The notes: generated by a model from the sequence alone, not told the origin. A stretch of DNA of 64,000 nucleotides from Pyxicephalus adspersus (GCF_032062135.1 NC_092869.1:48013028-48077027), one strand, 5' to 3'. Counted from the first letter of the stretch, positions 44,691 through 56,399 are shown. Numbers and translations: made by a program.

Positions 44691-45583
44691 TTGGCATTGA
44701 ACACCTTGCACAGGATTAGCAGTAAGTGTGCATAGAAGAATTATTCGGATTCAAATCCCCTGACTTGGAATCCCGGCTATGTAAGTCATCCGCCAGACTA
44801 ATACCGGCATTATAATAAACACTGAACATTACCGTGCCAATCTGTAGCCATAAATAAAAACTTTATACAAGATTTGAGAAACATTACTATATTTAAAAAA
44901 TGATTTGTGGAAAACATTGTAAGAGATCTGTAAGTGAATGAGCATTCCCTGCTGACACCATTGCCCCCCCAGACTTACCCTTAGGGTTGCCAAAGTTTAG
45001 GAAAGTGAAACGAGGGGGGGCTTCTCTAAAATGAGCTTGGTTCAATTAGCATGGCAGAGCCCCGTGTGCAATACCTATTGATATACAAAGTTTTCCAGTT
45101 AGTGACAGATGATAATTTAAAGCTCCTTCTACCTCTATATGTTCCAATTTTAGGCACCAAATCCTATTTACTGCTCTAGTGATGTATTTTGTACCAAATG
45201 TGATATTTACCACATTAATTAGAAATGAAATAATAATATTATTAAGAATGAACGAGAATGAAAGAGAGAGAAAGAAGTATTTTTCAGGATTCCTGGAACG
45301 TATATATTATTACAAAGGACAGGTTGTTATTTTAGCATGGAAGCTTTAAACAAAACACCAAACAATATGGTCTCAGCAAGTGCAAATAGTGGCTGCAGCC
45401 TTCAATCACACAGGAGCTGCTCTCAGCATTCCTAAAATGCAGACCTAGGACGGGATATCACATTATCTAATCATGGAGCAATCATGTGGGGCCATCTGCT
45501 ATGCTAAGCGCCTAAAATAAATGAAATGCTCAAGGTGTAGGCTCTTCATTATAGGCACAGCAGAGTGCACACCTGGGAACTTG
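44691..45583. other. Unassigned non-coding sequence
   Basis: No gene or repeat is supported. 44780-44960 may contain a short unique block. Confidence 0.3.
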
Positions 45584-45656
45584 GGGTGGTGGGAGCTTCT
45601 CATAATGGGCATGGAAGGTGTACAGGCCCAAGGACTGAAGAGTGCAAGGATGGTGG
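45584..45656 (+). repeat. Single relative of the 60-bp tandem unit
   Basis: 'cttctcataatgggcatgga' and 'aggtgtacaggcccaagg' parallel the 60-bp unit at 19741-19920 (ccccataatgggcagag, ggtgtacagagccaa). Only one copy is present here. Confidence 0.5.
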
Positions 45657-45949
45657 GAATGTAACATGTAGCAAACACTTAAATATAAGTTTTAGGTGGA
45701 CCAACCCTGCAAGCATTGGTGGATGTAGCTAAAAGTGGACACCTGTGTAGATCTGACTTTGGGCCCCCAGATGAATCACCCTGTGGGAGCTCCAGTTGAC
45801 TAACAGGGTCCTAGGCCTTCGTGCAATGGTACACTATGCACCCCCCCATGTCTGCCTCGGCCTTTCATCTTTAGCAGAGTCATGAATTGTTCTTGCTATT
45901 GTGGCCCCCTGGCCCTTACAGGGCACGCTAGCTTGGTCGCAATCTTTCA

Positions 45950-46480
45950 AACAGCAGTTTTTATTTCAGCGTCTCCTGTCCATGGGCGCTTTTACTCCCC
46001 GTAACTGTCTTTGTATACAGAGCACCCAGCCATCCACATTGTTGCTTTAAACAAGTTACTCAGTTGACTGATGTAATTTAATTTTCATATCGAAACAAAA
46101 ATGTTATTTTAAAAGAAACCTGTACAGTGCGCTCATGAATCCCGTAACCGAATCCGCAGGAAAGGACTCGGTAACGCGACCCCAGCTTGAGTTTCATTCA
46201 CTGATTTAATAAAAGCTAACAGGATGGATTTGGGAATATTTCATTAATCTTTCTTCCCTTTCAGTGAAAAGGAAATTAAGTCCAATCTAGTTTAAAGTAT
46301 GTTTCAGTTACCATTCTACAATAATCTGCCAATGTCCATTTTATCCCTGGCAGGCGATGGACTAATTAGTCACACAAAATTCTTCCTGACCCCGCTCTGA
46401 GCTGCAGGAGAGAGCCCCCCTACCTCTCCCCAATCCCTGGGCTGGAGACAGATATACTGGGAGAGTATGCTACGGCTTGA
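45950..46480. promoter_or_regulatory. Candidate conserved non-coding element
   Basis: Repeat-free. GACTAATTAGTC at 46360-46371 is a perfect palindrome, like a paired homeodomain site. CpGs are kept at 46140-46180. Inference. Confidence 0.38.
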
Positions 46481-46492
46481 ATTTGTTAGCTA

Positions 46493-46840
46493 AGCCTCAA
46501 AGAGGACCGGAACTGCGGTGCCGAAACCAGGCAGGAGAAGGACAAGTCAGCAGTATTGCCTGTGGTCACTGATCCTTCTCCATTACTGACTTACCATGCC
46601 TTGTTCTATGGTGCTTGGTGCAAATGGCCATCTTTGTTCACAATGGACTTTTCTTCATCATATCAGAGCTGCCTCATTGATAATTGGTGATCTGAAGACT
46701 GGTGGGAGCATATTTATGAAGCAGTTGAAGAAGCACACATGCACAGAATGAATAATACAGAAGCAGGGTGGTTCTTGCATTACAGGTCCCCAGGTACAGC
46801 TTCCTCTCCAGCAAGGAGAACAATGAGCAGAATGGTGACG
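46493..46840. repeat. Interspersed repeat shared with 55.2 kb
   Basis: 'caaagaggaccggaactgcg', 'aggagaaggacaagtcagca' and 'caggtacagcttcctctcca' match 55230-55560 in order. It is non-coding. Confidence 0.65.
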
Positions 46841-47003
46841 TTTATGTCCTCCAGCTTGTCTTCCCACCTATTTATATAACGGGGATTGTTAATTATGAAA
46901 ATGTAAAATGTGTACTTATAATATAATATATAATATAATACTTGGTATTATTTTTGTATGAATTGTTTGGAAAATTTGTTTATTTGATTTTATAGAATCT
47001 ATT

Positions 47004-47045
47004 CCCCTGAAGAAGTAGACATGTTCCACGAAACTTGTTGAGGTT
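47004..47045 (+). other. Hammerhead-ribozyme-like motif, copy C
   Basis: ccc, CTGAAGA, then a 16-nt stem-II-like segment beginning aGTAGA and ending TCCAC, GAAAC, TTGTT and gagg. The closing pairs (G-C, U-A) differ from copy A (G-C, C-G), so pairing is kept while bases change. The outer stem is weak and the cleavage-site triplet would be GUU. Confidence 0.38.
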
Positions 47046-47224
47046 GTTCTATGTTCTAAATATATGGAAGTTTCATTAGATTGATGTATTGTTTTAAAGG
47101 TTTACATTAAAAAAGATGTTTTTAAATTGATAAAAAAGTTTTTTGCTTTTTGGGTAATTTGAGATATATATAGTGCCACAGAAGTCCCCTTACCTTTGTC
47201 CACCTTTTAAAAATATATATATTT

Positions 47225-47690
47225 ACTGGAATGGGCAGGTAAAACCTATTGGATTTGTGGAAGGCCTCATATTCATTTATCTCTACACGTCATTCCTTCC
47301 CCAAACCTTTTCCTCTTACCTTGTTGAAAGGGATTAGATTATATTTTACACTAGCAAGAATTAAAAATGTTTCTATTCCAGCAAATATGCACTTAATTCC
47401 CCTCTGTCAGCAGTGGATATTAAAGATGATTAGCCGCCATACGACTGTCTGTGTGACTCACAATGGCGTCTCTGTTTTTCTTTTTTTGGTGCTATTCTGC
47501 AGGCATGGAAATCCAGATAAAAGCCCTTTTGGATTATCTCTCGTGTTCTTGTTTCAGGAATCAAATATGAATGTAGCCGGGCTACATTCTGAGGACTTGT
47601 AATAAGCCGATAATTACACACACAAATATAAGCTTTGTGTTTTTCCGATGACATTAAATACCGGGTGATCTAAAGAGGAACTCCAACTTG
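47225..47690. promoter_or_regulatory. Candidate conserved non-coding element
   Basis: Repeat-free; 'gatgattagccgccatacga' and 'taataagccgataattacac' look like conserved-element text. A 117-codon plus frame crosses it without domain character. Inference. Confidence 0.33.
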
Positions 47691-48539
47691 ATTAAAGCAG
47701 TTGGGTATTTCAATAATAATGAGCAGCCGCTGAAATCTGTAAAAGGTCAAAGGCGCTGGATGCAGGGCGAATATTGGGGAATTTTGTGCCTTTTAGGAAC
47801 TGGTTGGTTGGACCTCCCAGGTAAAAATCTCATTTCAACAGATGATGTCATGACTGTCCTCAAATGGAGAATTAATATGGAAGTCCAGGCTGGGAAAATA
47901 CACAATTCTGTCATGGGGCCGTTCAGAAAATGTACCTAGATATTAACTTCTTTATTATTATTATTAAAACACTATTGGTGATTTAAGTCATTATTGTCTA
48001 CCCAAAATAAAGTATTTGCTTGAGATGGCAATGGGCAACCACCAGAATTGCAGGGAACTCAATAGACATAAATGTAGCCAATAGCCAAAGTCCCATCTAT
48101 AGTAACGTGTAAGTAGGGGTTGGACGGTTGGGCAGGGTCACTTGAAGATAGAGCAGGGACCATTGGAGAGGAAGATCAAATTAAATGTATTTAGCTCCTT
48201 GTGGGATCTTCACCATTCCTGGGGCCCATTCTGTGCACCCTGTTTGGCTACAATGAGCTCTGGCTGAAGTTGGACAATGACAATGGAAAAACTACTGTTA
48301 CAGTTTTGCTTTTAGAAAAGTTTAAAGGAAAAACCCCTAACACCGTTGTGCCATTGGAGCTATTCATAGGTCCATAGGGAGTGTGGAGTAATGCATAGCT
48401 CCCAGCATGGGATAATATCAGCATTAGGCTACTCTTTTGTTTTATCTATTTCTACCCAACCCCTTAGTAATTTTAAATCCAGCTCATCACTCAACTGGTA
48501 TAGATGGTTTATTCAAATGCTATGCATCCAATCGAAGCA
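47691..48539. other. Unassigned non-coding sequence
   Basis: Contains a short (att)n run near 47952 and nothing else recognised. Confidence 0.3.
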
Positions 48540-49740
48540 CTGAAAAGTGGGATTCTGCAGATTGGGAACTGGACTCAATGGTAGACTAGAAGTGGCCAAG
48601 TTCCACAAGAGTAACGTGCTGCAGATTGTTGGTGACCCAATGATCCAATGTATTCACAAAGGATTCCATGGGGACTGTCCTTTATGGACCTTCCTTTGGA
48701 ACTAAGTATTGCTGAAATCTCAAGATTTGGGGAATGAAGTTTTTCCAATGTTTCTTGCCCCTCTTCTGGAGTATTGCTGGGAGCTTAAAAGTTGGGTACC
48801 TTAGGTGTTTACATTCTTTCCCATTCCTTTTGGGCCAACCTCATGGGGAGTAATGCTGGGAACTAAAGAGTCTAAAGAGCCTTGGCATTGTCCATTCATT
48901 TCCATCCCTAGGTTTTTCTATCCTTTCTGGGTCCCGCTTCTGCAGTGGGATATTGTTGGAAGCTTAAGAGTCAGGCACTTTGGGGTTTTTTCATCCCTTC
49001 TGAACTCGCCTTCTAGATCTGAGTATTTTTGGGAGCTCAAGAGTCAGGGAAATTACGTTTTTACATTTGGTTGCTGTAAATTTAGAATTTTGACCAGCAA
49101 TGATGGAAGCCAGAAGCAGCATTTTTCCAAGGAAGGGTAAGTATTTTTGGCTTTTTGTTACTGTATTTTGTTACTATTTTTGTCTTTTTTAAGAGATTGG
49201 TGGCCCAGTGACCCAATGCATTCACAATGGATTCCATAGGGACCATCCTTCTGGAACTAAGTATTGTTGCTAGGTTTTTCCATTCTTTGATATCCTTTCT
49301 GGGCCCACCTCCTGAAGTTGAGTTTTGATGGGAGTTCAAGATTTAGGATTATCCATTCTTTTCCTTAGGTTTTTCTATGCTTTCTGGATCCCCCTTCTGG
49401 AGTTGGGTATTGTTAGGTGCCCAAGGGTCAGAGAACTCAGGTTTTTCCATCCGTTTTTAGACCAAATTTTTACATCTGAGTATTGTTGGTAGATCAAGGC
49501 TGAGGGATCTTTAATTTTTCCTTCCTTTCTGAACCCACCTCCAAGATTTGAGTATTGCTGGGAGCTAAATCAGGGACCCTAGGGTTATCCATTCCTTTCC
49601 GTCCTTAGCTTTTTCTATGCTTTCCTGATTCCCCTTCTGGAGTTTGGTATTGTTAGGTGCTGAAGAGTCAGGGAACTTTTGTTTTAACATTTAGTTACAG
49701 TATTTTCTCAAGGGAAGGTAAATATTTTAGGCCTTCTGTT
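48540..49740 (+). repeat. Large degenerate tandem array
   Basis: The phrase 'ctggagttgagtattgttgg' with 'gagctcaagagtcagggaa' and ggtttttccattcctttc recurs with spacing of about 64-100 bp (near 48770, 48848, 48948, 49022, 49322, 49406, 49472, 49550, 49646). A larger duplication is also visible: 'cccaatgcattcacaatgga' with 'ttccatagggaccatccttc' at 49210-49250 parallels 48636-48690. Confidence 0.8.
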
Positions 49741-50470
49741 ACTGTTAATGGCGGGTTAGGGTAACTTCTGAGTGTGTGTCCACTTTAAAATATCGTTCAT
49801 CTATAGTTACAGTTGCTGCAAACAGCTCCGAATTTTTATTTTTTATTTTTAGAGGTGTATTTATGTTTAGGCAATCGTAATAAATATTTCTTGAAAAACA
49901 GCGTGACTTTGTTCTATCTACAGACGCCGGCATTCATCTTGTATTGTGTTACATCTTAGTAATATATTATTTGTATTTGTTTGCATACAATATTCATAAT
50001 TGAATCCCCATGTGGATGAGGCCGGCGCTGAGCACAAGGCTCGGAAATATTTTTTACTCATTTTCCTGAGAATTGAAATGATCGTTAAATTTTTTTCCCC
50101 GGTTGAGCTCTATAATCCAGGCAGAATTACGTTGCCGTATATGTAGATGTAGAGTCCGGCACATATTGCAAATTACAATATTAAAACCAGCAAGGAGCCT
50201 CCGAGCCCACGCCGCACAGCCAAATAGATCATTTGAAATGCTTATCGTTAGAATTTTCACCAACTTTATGTTTTCAGCATCTCAGCGGGAGACAATTTAA
50301 AAAATACTGAAGGGAAGGCGCTGGTGGAAGTGAAAATCTGAATACACAATCGTTACATGTCAGATGTCAATCTAGGCGCAGATGTCTGCTCGCCTGGAGT
50401 ATCCTTCAGCAGATTTGTGCGGCAGCTCTGATATTGACTAACTTTTAAATAATACATAAATGCCAGCTAC
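49741..50470. promoter_or_regulatory. Candidate conserved non-coding element
   Basis: Repeat-free block of mixed composition with CpGs (50090-50230) and AT-rich flanks with 'cgtaataaatatttcttg'. Among the longer candidates. Inference. Confidence 0.36.
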
Positions 50471-50519
50471 TGTACGCCTGTACTCCGTGCACGGTCACAT
50501 GATTCCATTTGGTGATCAG

Positions 50520-51003
50520 AACTTTTATTTTGTGTTTGCATTTCCTTTCTTACACTTCTTTTCTTTTATTTAAATTTCATTCTTCTTTTTTCTTTCATTT
50601 TACTGCCCTTTCTGTTTTACCCCTTTTCTATGGTACTTTATTTTATTTTTTCCCCTGGTGAACAGAACTTTTGAATTTTTTTGTTTTTATATTTCCTTTC
50701 CCGTTCTTTACCTATCTGGTCCTCCTCTCCATTCCTTCAATTTCCCCTTCTCCCATTTCTTCCATTTTCCTTTTTCTCTCCCCTTTCCTGTTTTTCTTTG
50801 CCATTTATTTTCCTTTCCCATTTCCTTTATTTTCCTTTCTTCCTGCTGCTTTCCTTTTCTTCCCTCTTTTCATTCCCTGTCCTTTTTTTAAATCCTCATT
50901 CCTCCTATTTTCTTCCCTTCCCCATTCTCCTTCATTCTCAGTCTTTTGCATGATTTCACATTCACTTCTTTGCTTCCCATTCATTCAATGCCTTTCTTAT
51001 TTT
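50520..51003 (+). repeat. Long pyrimidine-rich tract
   Basis: Over 400 bp of mostly C and T on the plus strand (ttccttttc, ccttctccc, ttcctcctatt). Three overlapping Phe/Ser/Leu/Pro-only frames are by-products. It continues after the MITE at 51396-51660. Confidence 0.85.
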
Positions 51004-51395
51004 CAGCAGACTTTTTTGGCTACCAGGCCATTTCAGGTGTAGGCAGAAGCACACTAAGCCAGTCTCTGAGTCCCGTCCTAATGGCTCCGCCCCACCAGGA
51101 ACACCCCCTGAAGGGAAATCCTCCTTCTCCGTAATACATACGTAGGAGAGGGAATGTTCCTTATTTACCCCAGCGGTGGAAGTGTTAATGCCAGCCGCAG
51201 TAAATAGGGAAGGGAGCCACCTGTGGCTCTGCATGTGGCTCCAGTGCTCCGGTGGCTCCGGTTTGGGTAGTTTGTCCCGGCTCCACCGCCGGTTGCCGGC
51301 CGGGATTAGGCCAGATTGGCCAGGGGGCGTTAGGGCGGTACAAACTACCAGCTAGGCCGTATCTGGCCTAAAGACCGGAGTTTGCCGACCCCTCC
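51004..51395. mobile_element. hAT MITE (gggtcggcaaac family), copy 2
   Basis: cagcagacttttttggctac to ccggagtttgccgacccctc, with the same body as 39890-40291 (gagtcccgtcctaatggctc, aacaccccctgaagggaaat, aggccgtatctggcctaaag). The left end is mutated relative to the right end. It splits the pyrimidine tract. Confidence 0.92.
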
Positions 51396-51660
51396 CTTAG
51401 ATCGTCTATCTGTCCCCTTCAATTGCCTTCTGCTATCCTTCCCTTTTCTGTTTTCCTTTCCAACTCCTTCTGTCTTCCATTCTTATTCCTTCCTTACCCT
51501 TGGCAACTCCTCTCCTCTTTATTTCACTTCTTCCTTCTCTTTTCCACATTCCGTCCCAGTTTTCCAGTTTTCTCTTTGCTTCCATTCTCTAGACAAATAC
51601 ACGTAATATTAAGGCTCAGTTCTCCCCACCTTCCTTCCCTTTGCTGTCTTCTAGCTTTCC
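51396..51660 (+). repeat. Pyrimidine-rich tract, right part
   Basis: C/T-rich continuation of 50520-51003 after the MITE (ccttcccttttctg, tccttccttaccc). Confidence 0.75.
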
Positions 51661-52289
51661 CTGCAGAATTACAGATTTATTTGCAAATTCGCCCACTCAA
51701 GTAATATATTTTTTGGGTGATTGTCGATAGGTGAATCCATTGTCCGGCTTGAGGTCTCCAAGAGAAGTCTTATTCCTCCTGTATTTCATATTCAGAACTT
51801 GATACAAGAATAGGGAAAACCAAGGAGCATTGGGGTACCAGACTACTAGATGGATCTCCAAGCTTTAGTCCAGCAATATTCATACTTGCAATAAATTTAC
51901 ATTTGGGTGAACTAGTCTTTAATGCCAGGACGTGTCTGTCCCTTATATTACACCAGAAATATTACACATATCCATTATTATATTGCACACTGCAGATTAT
52001 TAATATGGAAGCAAAAACCAGCTCATTCCCTGTGGTGCCATCAGCACTGCTCTCTTCAAAATACCTTGTGAGTTCCGGTTACTGTGCAGAAATACTATAC
52101 GCTCACAGTCTTTCTTTGGGATTTGATCAACCCAGAAAACCAAGAACATTCTGTGGCAAAGAGGTGATACTGCAGGAGACAGCTCTGGATTAAAGATGAG
52201 TGGGCTGCATTTTTTAACTCCAGGAAAATTTCGATAAAAATATATAAAGCTGTATAGGATACAACCACTCTGCAGAACTTTAGCATATT
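51661..52289. other. No feature seen
   Basis: Unassigned non-coding sequence; frames up to 97 codons lack protein character. Confidence 0.3.
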
Positions 52290-52880
52290 TCAAAAGCTAA
52301 GTACCTATATCCCTAAAATTCTATATCTATGAAGGTTTTCATAACCTCGACAATCACTGATAAGATTATTTCGATCACGCTAAACGCTTTCACATGTGTG
52401 GCTAAAAATGTAATGACAGTTTTTATTTAAACGCAGCTTTTTTTATTCTCTAACAGCCTCTGAAATTTGCACCGGCTTCTTCCAGTGATATAAAATGGCT
52501 TTTAATTACCTTAGAGACACTTGTTGTAAAATAAGCTCCTGCAAACAGTCTAATTATCTGCTGTGTCTCTACAAGCGAAGCTGCTTTTCTTTCCCCCTGA
52601 AATGCGGCTTTTACACCTGAAAAAGATTAGCCGGGACCACCAGTTGCTCAGACTGTAATCTCAGTATTTTGTTTCTGCTGTGTTTGCTACAACCGCTGCA
52701 GGTGCTCTAATTAATTAGCTGAATGGGGCTCTTCCGCGCTCTGTCTCCGCAAGAATTCATTTTACTGCTCCTTATGTTGGAAATTAAAATGTGTCTATGA
52801 CGTGCACCCTTGGAGAAGCCTGAGAGCCGGAGATATATCGGAATATCTCATCTACAACTACAAATATTATCTAACGTGGT
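52290..52880. promoter_or_regulatory. Candidate conserved non-coding element
   Basis: Repeat-free. CTAATTAATTAG at 52707-52718 is a perfect palindrome of homeodomain cores, followed by a CpG part (cttccgcgctctgtctccgc). One of the most enhancer-like blocks by eye. Inference. Confidence 0.4.
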
Positions 52881-53340
52881 AAATTATTATTACAAAAAAA
52901 GATTTTTTTTTTTAAATGCAAAGCTATACAAATACAAAATACTTGAAAAGTTAACACTGGATAAATAGTTTTTGGTTTGCTATAGATTTATGCATCAAAA
53001 GTAAATTATATTTTAAAATACAATTGAAACCTGTCAGATAAGAGGTAATTTTTTTAATTTACCAAATCTGGAGTTTCCTCAACCCAAAGATTTATCGGAC
53101 ATAACAGTATGTTAAAGTTCACACGAACTGAGGCTGATTTAGAACAAAGGGTTGACATTGCTATCTATAGATCTCTATTATACTCTATGTAGCTCCCTAC
53201 AACTGCATTTTAGGGCCCATTCATAAAATGTGGGCCCTGTGGTGTGCAGCCTGCTGTTCTCATGGAGTTCTCCCTGCTTAAAGAAGGAATAAAGCTTTAC
53301 ACGTTACAACGAGCATGTTACTTCTGCAAAAAAAATAAAA
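52881..53340. other. AT-rich unassigned sequence
   Basis: Strongly A/T-rich with a poly-T run near 52900. No gene. Confidence 0.35.
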
Positions 53341-53540
53341 ATAAAACTATACCTGTTTAATCACGCTTTTTTAAATATACTCACCTGTCCCTATTCTGTT
53401 GTAGATGCCCCCATCATTTTTCTTCTCTGATGTTTGGCCATATTGATTGGCTGGGCTGGGAAGTTGTAAGTCCTGGGCATGCACTTCTTTAGTTAATTTA
53501 GCCCCGGGGATGCTGGAATACCCAGCAGATCTCAACATTG
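53341..53540. repeat. Interspersed repeat left of MITE copy 7
   Basis: 'tattgattggctgggctggg' and 'gatgctggaatacccagcag' are typical repeat text. The related text at 53764-53995 may be its other half, split by the MITE. Confidence 0.4.
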
Positions 53541-53542
53541 GC

Positions 53543-53763
53543 TCTGATTTATTAAAGTTCTCCAAGTTTGGAGAGGATACACTTTTATCAGCAAAGCTGG
53601 GTGATCCAGCAAACCTTGAATAGATCTGGTCCAGGATTAAAAACATTTGCTAGCAAATAGGAAATGGCTTTGAAGAAATCCATTCCAGGTTTGCTGGATC
53701 ACCCAGCTTCACTGATGAACGTGTATCCTCACCAGCCTTGGAGAACTTTAATAAATCAGACCC
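53543..53763. mobile_element. Palindromic hairpin MITE, copy 7
   Basis: 'tctgatttattaaagttctc' and 'gaactttaataaatcagacc' are inverted ends. Arms ttggagaggatacactttt and gtgtatcctcaccagcctt carry the cagcaaagctgggtgatcc subfamily sequence. Confidence 0.9.
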
Positions 53764-53995
53764 ATTGTGCTTTGAGCTACACATGTGCTCAGCGTTTTTT
53801 GCTAATAGAGACAGAAATCAGGCAGGTAAGTATGTTTTATTGTAGAAAGGACATCACCTACCCCTTATGCAATAACAGATCTACCTGATGTATGCTGGGC
53901 TGCGTTCTTTTACAAGCTGACAGTAACCAAACAGGTAAGTATGTTTTATTGCAGGGTCATCATCTGTTCCTTTTCTACAGACCTGCATGATCAGT
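53764..53995. repeat. Interspersed repeat with two internal copies
   Basis: 'caggtaagtatgttttattg' occurs twice (53822-53841 and 53932-53951), so a segment of about 110 bp is duplicated in tandem. Related to 37560-37725 and 61240-61300. Confidence 0.6.
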
Positions 53996-54779
53996 AATGT
54001 TTTTTCTGCTTTGTTGCATTAGAGTTTTGTGATTGGCCTAATTGTAATGCACATTGTGCTTTAATTTTTAATAAACCCAAAGTTTGCATATAATCACAAA
54101 TAATTGTCATCTTTTAAAATAAGTAAAATCCACAACTTTACCATCCTTTGCTAAATCCCAATGCTACCGGACATCTGCAGCATTCCTATAGCCAGCTCCA
54201 TCATCACGCACTCCAACAATGGCTTTTCTCGGGATGTTTCCCGATGGTGACTACAGAGGATCATGGCTGTGTAATGTGCAATAAATTGGTGATTTGTAGT
54301 CTCCTTCTGAAGCCAGGAAGGCAAGGAAGGGTAAAATGGTGAGAAAGGGACAGATCAGTGCCACCTTATAGCAGGAATAGCCTGAACCTCTATGCCAGGA
54401 TCAGCATTTATTTATATTTATTATTTTAATAAAAGCTGCAGATTTTATAATATTGGAAAAAACATCTATGAGGTTTTATAATTGGGCTTTCGTCTACTTT
54501 AGAATGTTTTGTTGATTTCATGATCATAATAAGTGCAGAGCTACTGGAGCCAGTCATACAAAGGTCTTTATTACAACTTATTACATACAAATAGGCAGAC
54601 GATAATATTCCATTCAGTGCCTGTTGTAGATGTGAGTTCATTTTCTACCAATCATTTCGGAAACAAAGCCATGCTGAGTTTCTTTTTTTCAATTTAAAAT
54701 GTAAAATACTCTTACAGAATGAAAAAGAAATATATATGTACATACACATGTATGAATATTGGCTTCTGTTAGCCTGTAA
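53996..54779. other. Unassigned non-coding sequence
   Basis: No gene or clear repeat. Confidence 0.3.
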
Positions 54780-55229
54780 GCCCAGCTAAAACTTTATGGG
54801 CCTACTTTATGAAAAGCGACTAAGATCATATTAAGCATAGAAATCTATAATGCAGCAGATTGGATCTGCTTTTTAAGGAGCGCCGCGTGTTTTAAACATT
54901 AGTGCGGCATTTATGGTTGTCTGCCGGAGCTACCAAAATGACTTTTTATTTTCCTAAATGTAAGCCTGTTTCTCATAAAAATCTTTTTATTAAACTGCAG
55001 CTATCTTGGTTAGAGCACTGACTTTTATTTTGATCAAACTAAATGCTTTGCAAAAAAGGAAATGTTTTAGGGTGAAATTTTCTGTATTTTATTTTTTTAT
55101 TTATTTTTACAGTTATAAATAAAAGAGAAGCATGTTTCCGTGAATTAGGAAGTGTGGCATTGCTTAAGAAAACAATAAATCTAGCAAATTCTGCAACTAT
55201 GAGAGGTTACAGAAAATCGAATCTTTTTT
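54780..55229. promoter_or_regulatory. Possible conserved non-coding element
   Basis: Repeat-free with 'gcagcagattggatctgctt' and a CpG part (ggagcgccgcgtgttttaaa). The AT-rich right half is less convincing. Inference. Confidence 0.3.
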
Positions 55230-55560
55230 TCCTTAAAGAGGACCTGTGCTGAGCTGTGGCCAAAAAGGAAGGGAGAGGGCAAAGGACTAATCAGCAGCAT
55301 TGTCTATTATTCCCTGTGTTTGATCTGTCCCCATTTCTGGCATACCAAGTCTTTGTATGGAGAGATCTTTGCTGCCTTATGCCAGAGCTTCTCCCTCTAA
55401 AGATCTGATAACTGGTGCAGTATTAATCAAGAAGAAGGCGGAGAATTGGAGGAAGCACAGGGCCACAACATGTTTACTGCATAGATATGAATGCATTGCA
55501 GGTCCTCAGGTACAGCTTCCTCTCCAGCAAAGAAAACACAGGGAGAAATCACAAAATCTC
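55230..55560. repeat. Interspersed repeat shared with 46.5 kb
   Basis: 'taaagaggacctgtgctgag', 'gggcaaaggactaatcagca' and 'caggtacagcttcctctcca' match 46493-46840 in order. Confidence 0.65.
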
Positions 55561-56119
55561 ACTCCAAATCTGGGGAGACTAAGACCATTTTTATGGAAAA
55601 CTGCTCAGTTGGCAGCTCGCTGACACATAGCAAACTACTCCTGTGTACCTGCAAGTGGCGAATTGCATCAAAGGTAAACCTGGGGTTCTGGAAAAGCAAC
55701 CATGCGGCAAAACGTGACTTACTGGAAACTTTCTAGAACTGTTCTCTGATCCACCGCACAAAATTGTTCCCAACCATTCCTAAATACTTGAATAGAAGCA
55801 GTTGGGACTGCAGTAGAGCCATAGGAGTTAACCACGGGTCTGAAATGGTCCAAAGAGCCCGAAATGCCTTAGATGACTGCAGATGTATAGCTTGGGGCCA
55901 CAGAACTGCCTTGGTACTGAAAGACCTGGATTCTGGACAAAAGCTGTTACGGCACTGCTTGGGTACAAGTAACGTTCCCTAGAAGTCAGCAAATCTTCAC
56001 ACTGGTTATTGGGTGGAATTTTTCCAGCATCACCCGAGTTTCTTTAGCCTGCACACATAATCGCCATGTGGTACATGCATGTAATAAATTAATAATCTTG
56101 GGTTTAGATATGCTTTAGG
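55561..56119. other. No feature seen
   Basis: Unassigned sequence; open frames overlap in several phases and are not protein-like. Confidence 0.3.
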
Positions 56120-56399
56120 CAGTGTTTCCAAACCTTTTTAACATGGGGGAACCCTTGAAAGAGCTTCCAGGTCTCAGGGCCCCCCTTCAATAATTCTTAT
56201 ATCTATAGCTCACAGTATATTAGTGTGGTGGTCAGTGGGAAGAATTCCTCTTACATTGCTGGCCAGTGGGAAGAATGTCACCCTTACAGATAGCCAAAAA
56301 CATATTTGGGGTAACTTATACTGACCTGAGAGGTGCAAACTGCTCATTGCCCCAATAACCCCCAGCAACCTCTAGAGGAACACTGATTGAGAAACATTG
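56120..56399 (-). mobile_element. hAT-type MITE (cagtgttt family), copy 6
   Basis: cagtgtttccaaacctttt to gattgagaaacattg, with complete inverted ends. The body is the reverse of copies 2-5. In place of the CTCF-like text it reads cccagcaacctctagagg, so the motif is absent. Confidence 0.9.

Noticed and set aside
50671..51042. 123-codon frame rich in Phe, Ser, Leu and Pro, resembling a membrane protein
   Set aside because: It is the translation of a pyrimidine tract; all three frames give the same style.
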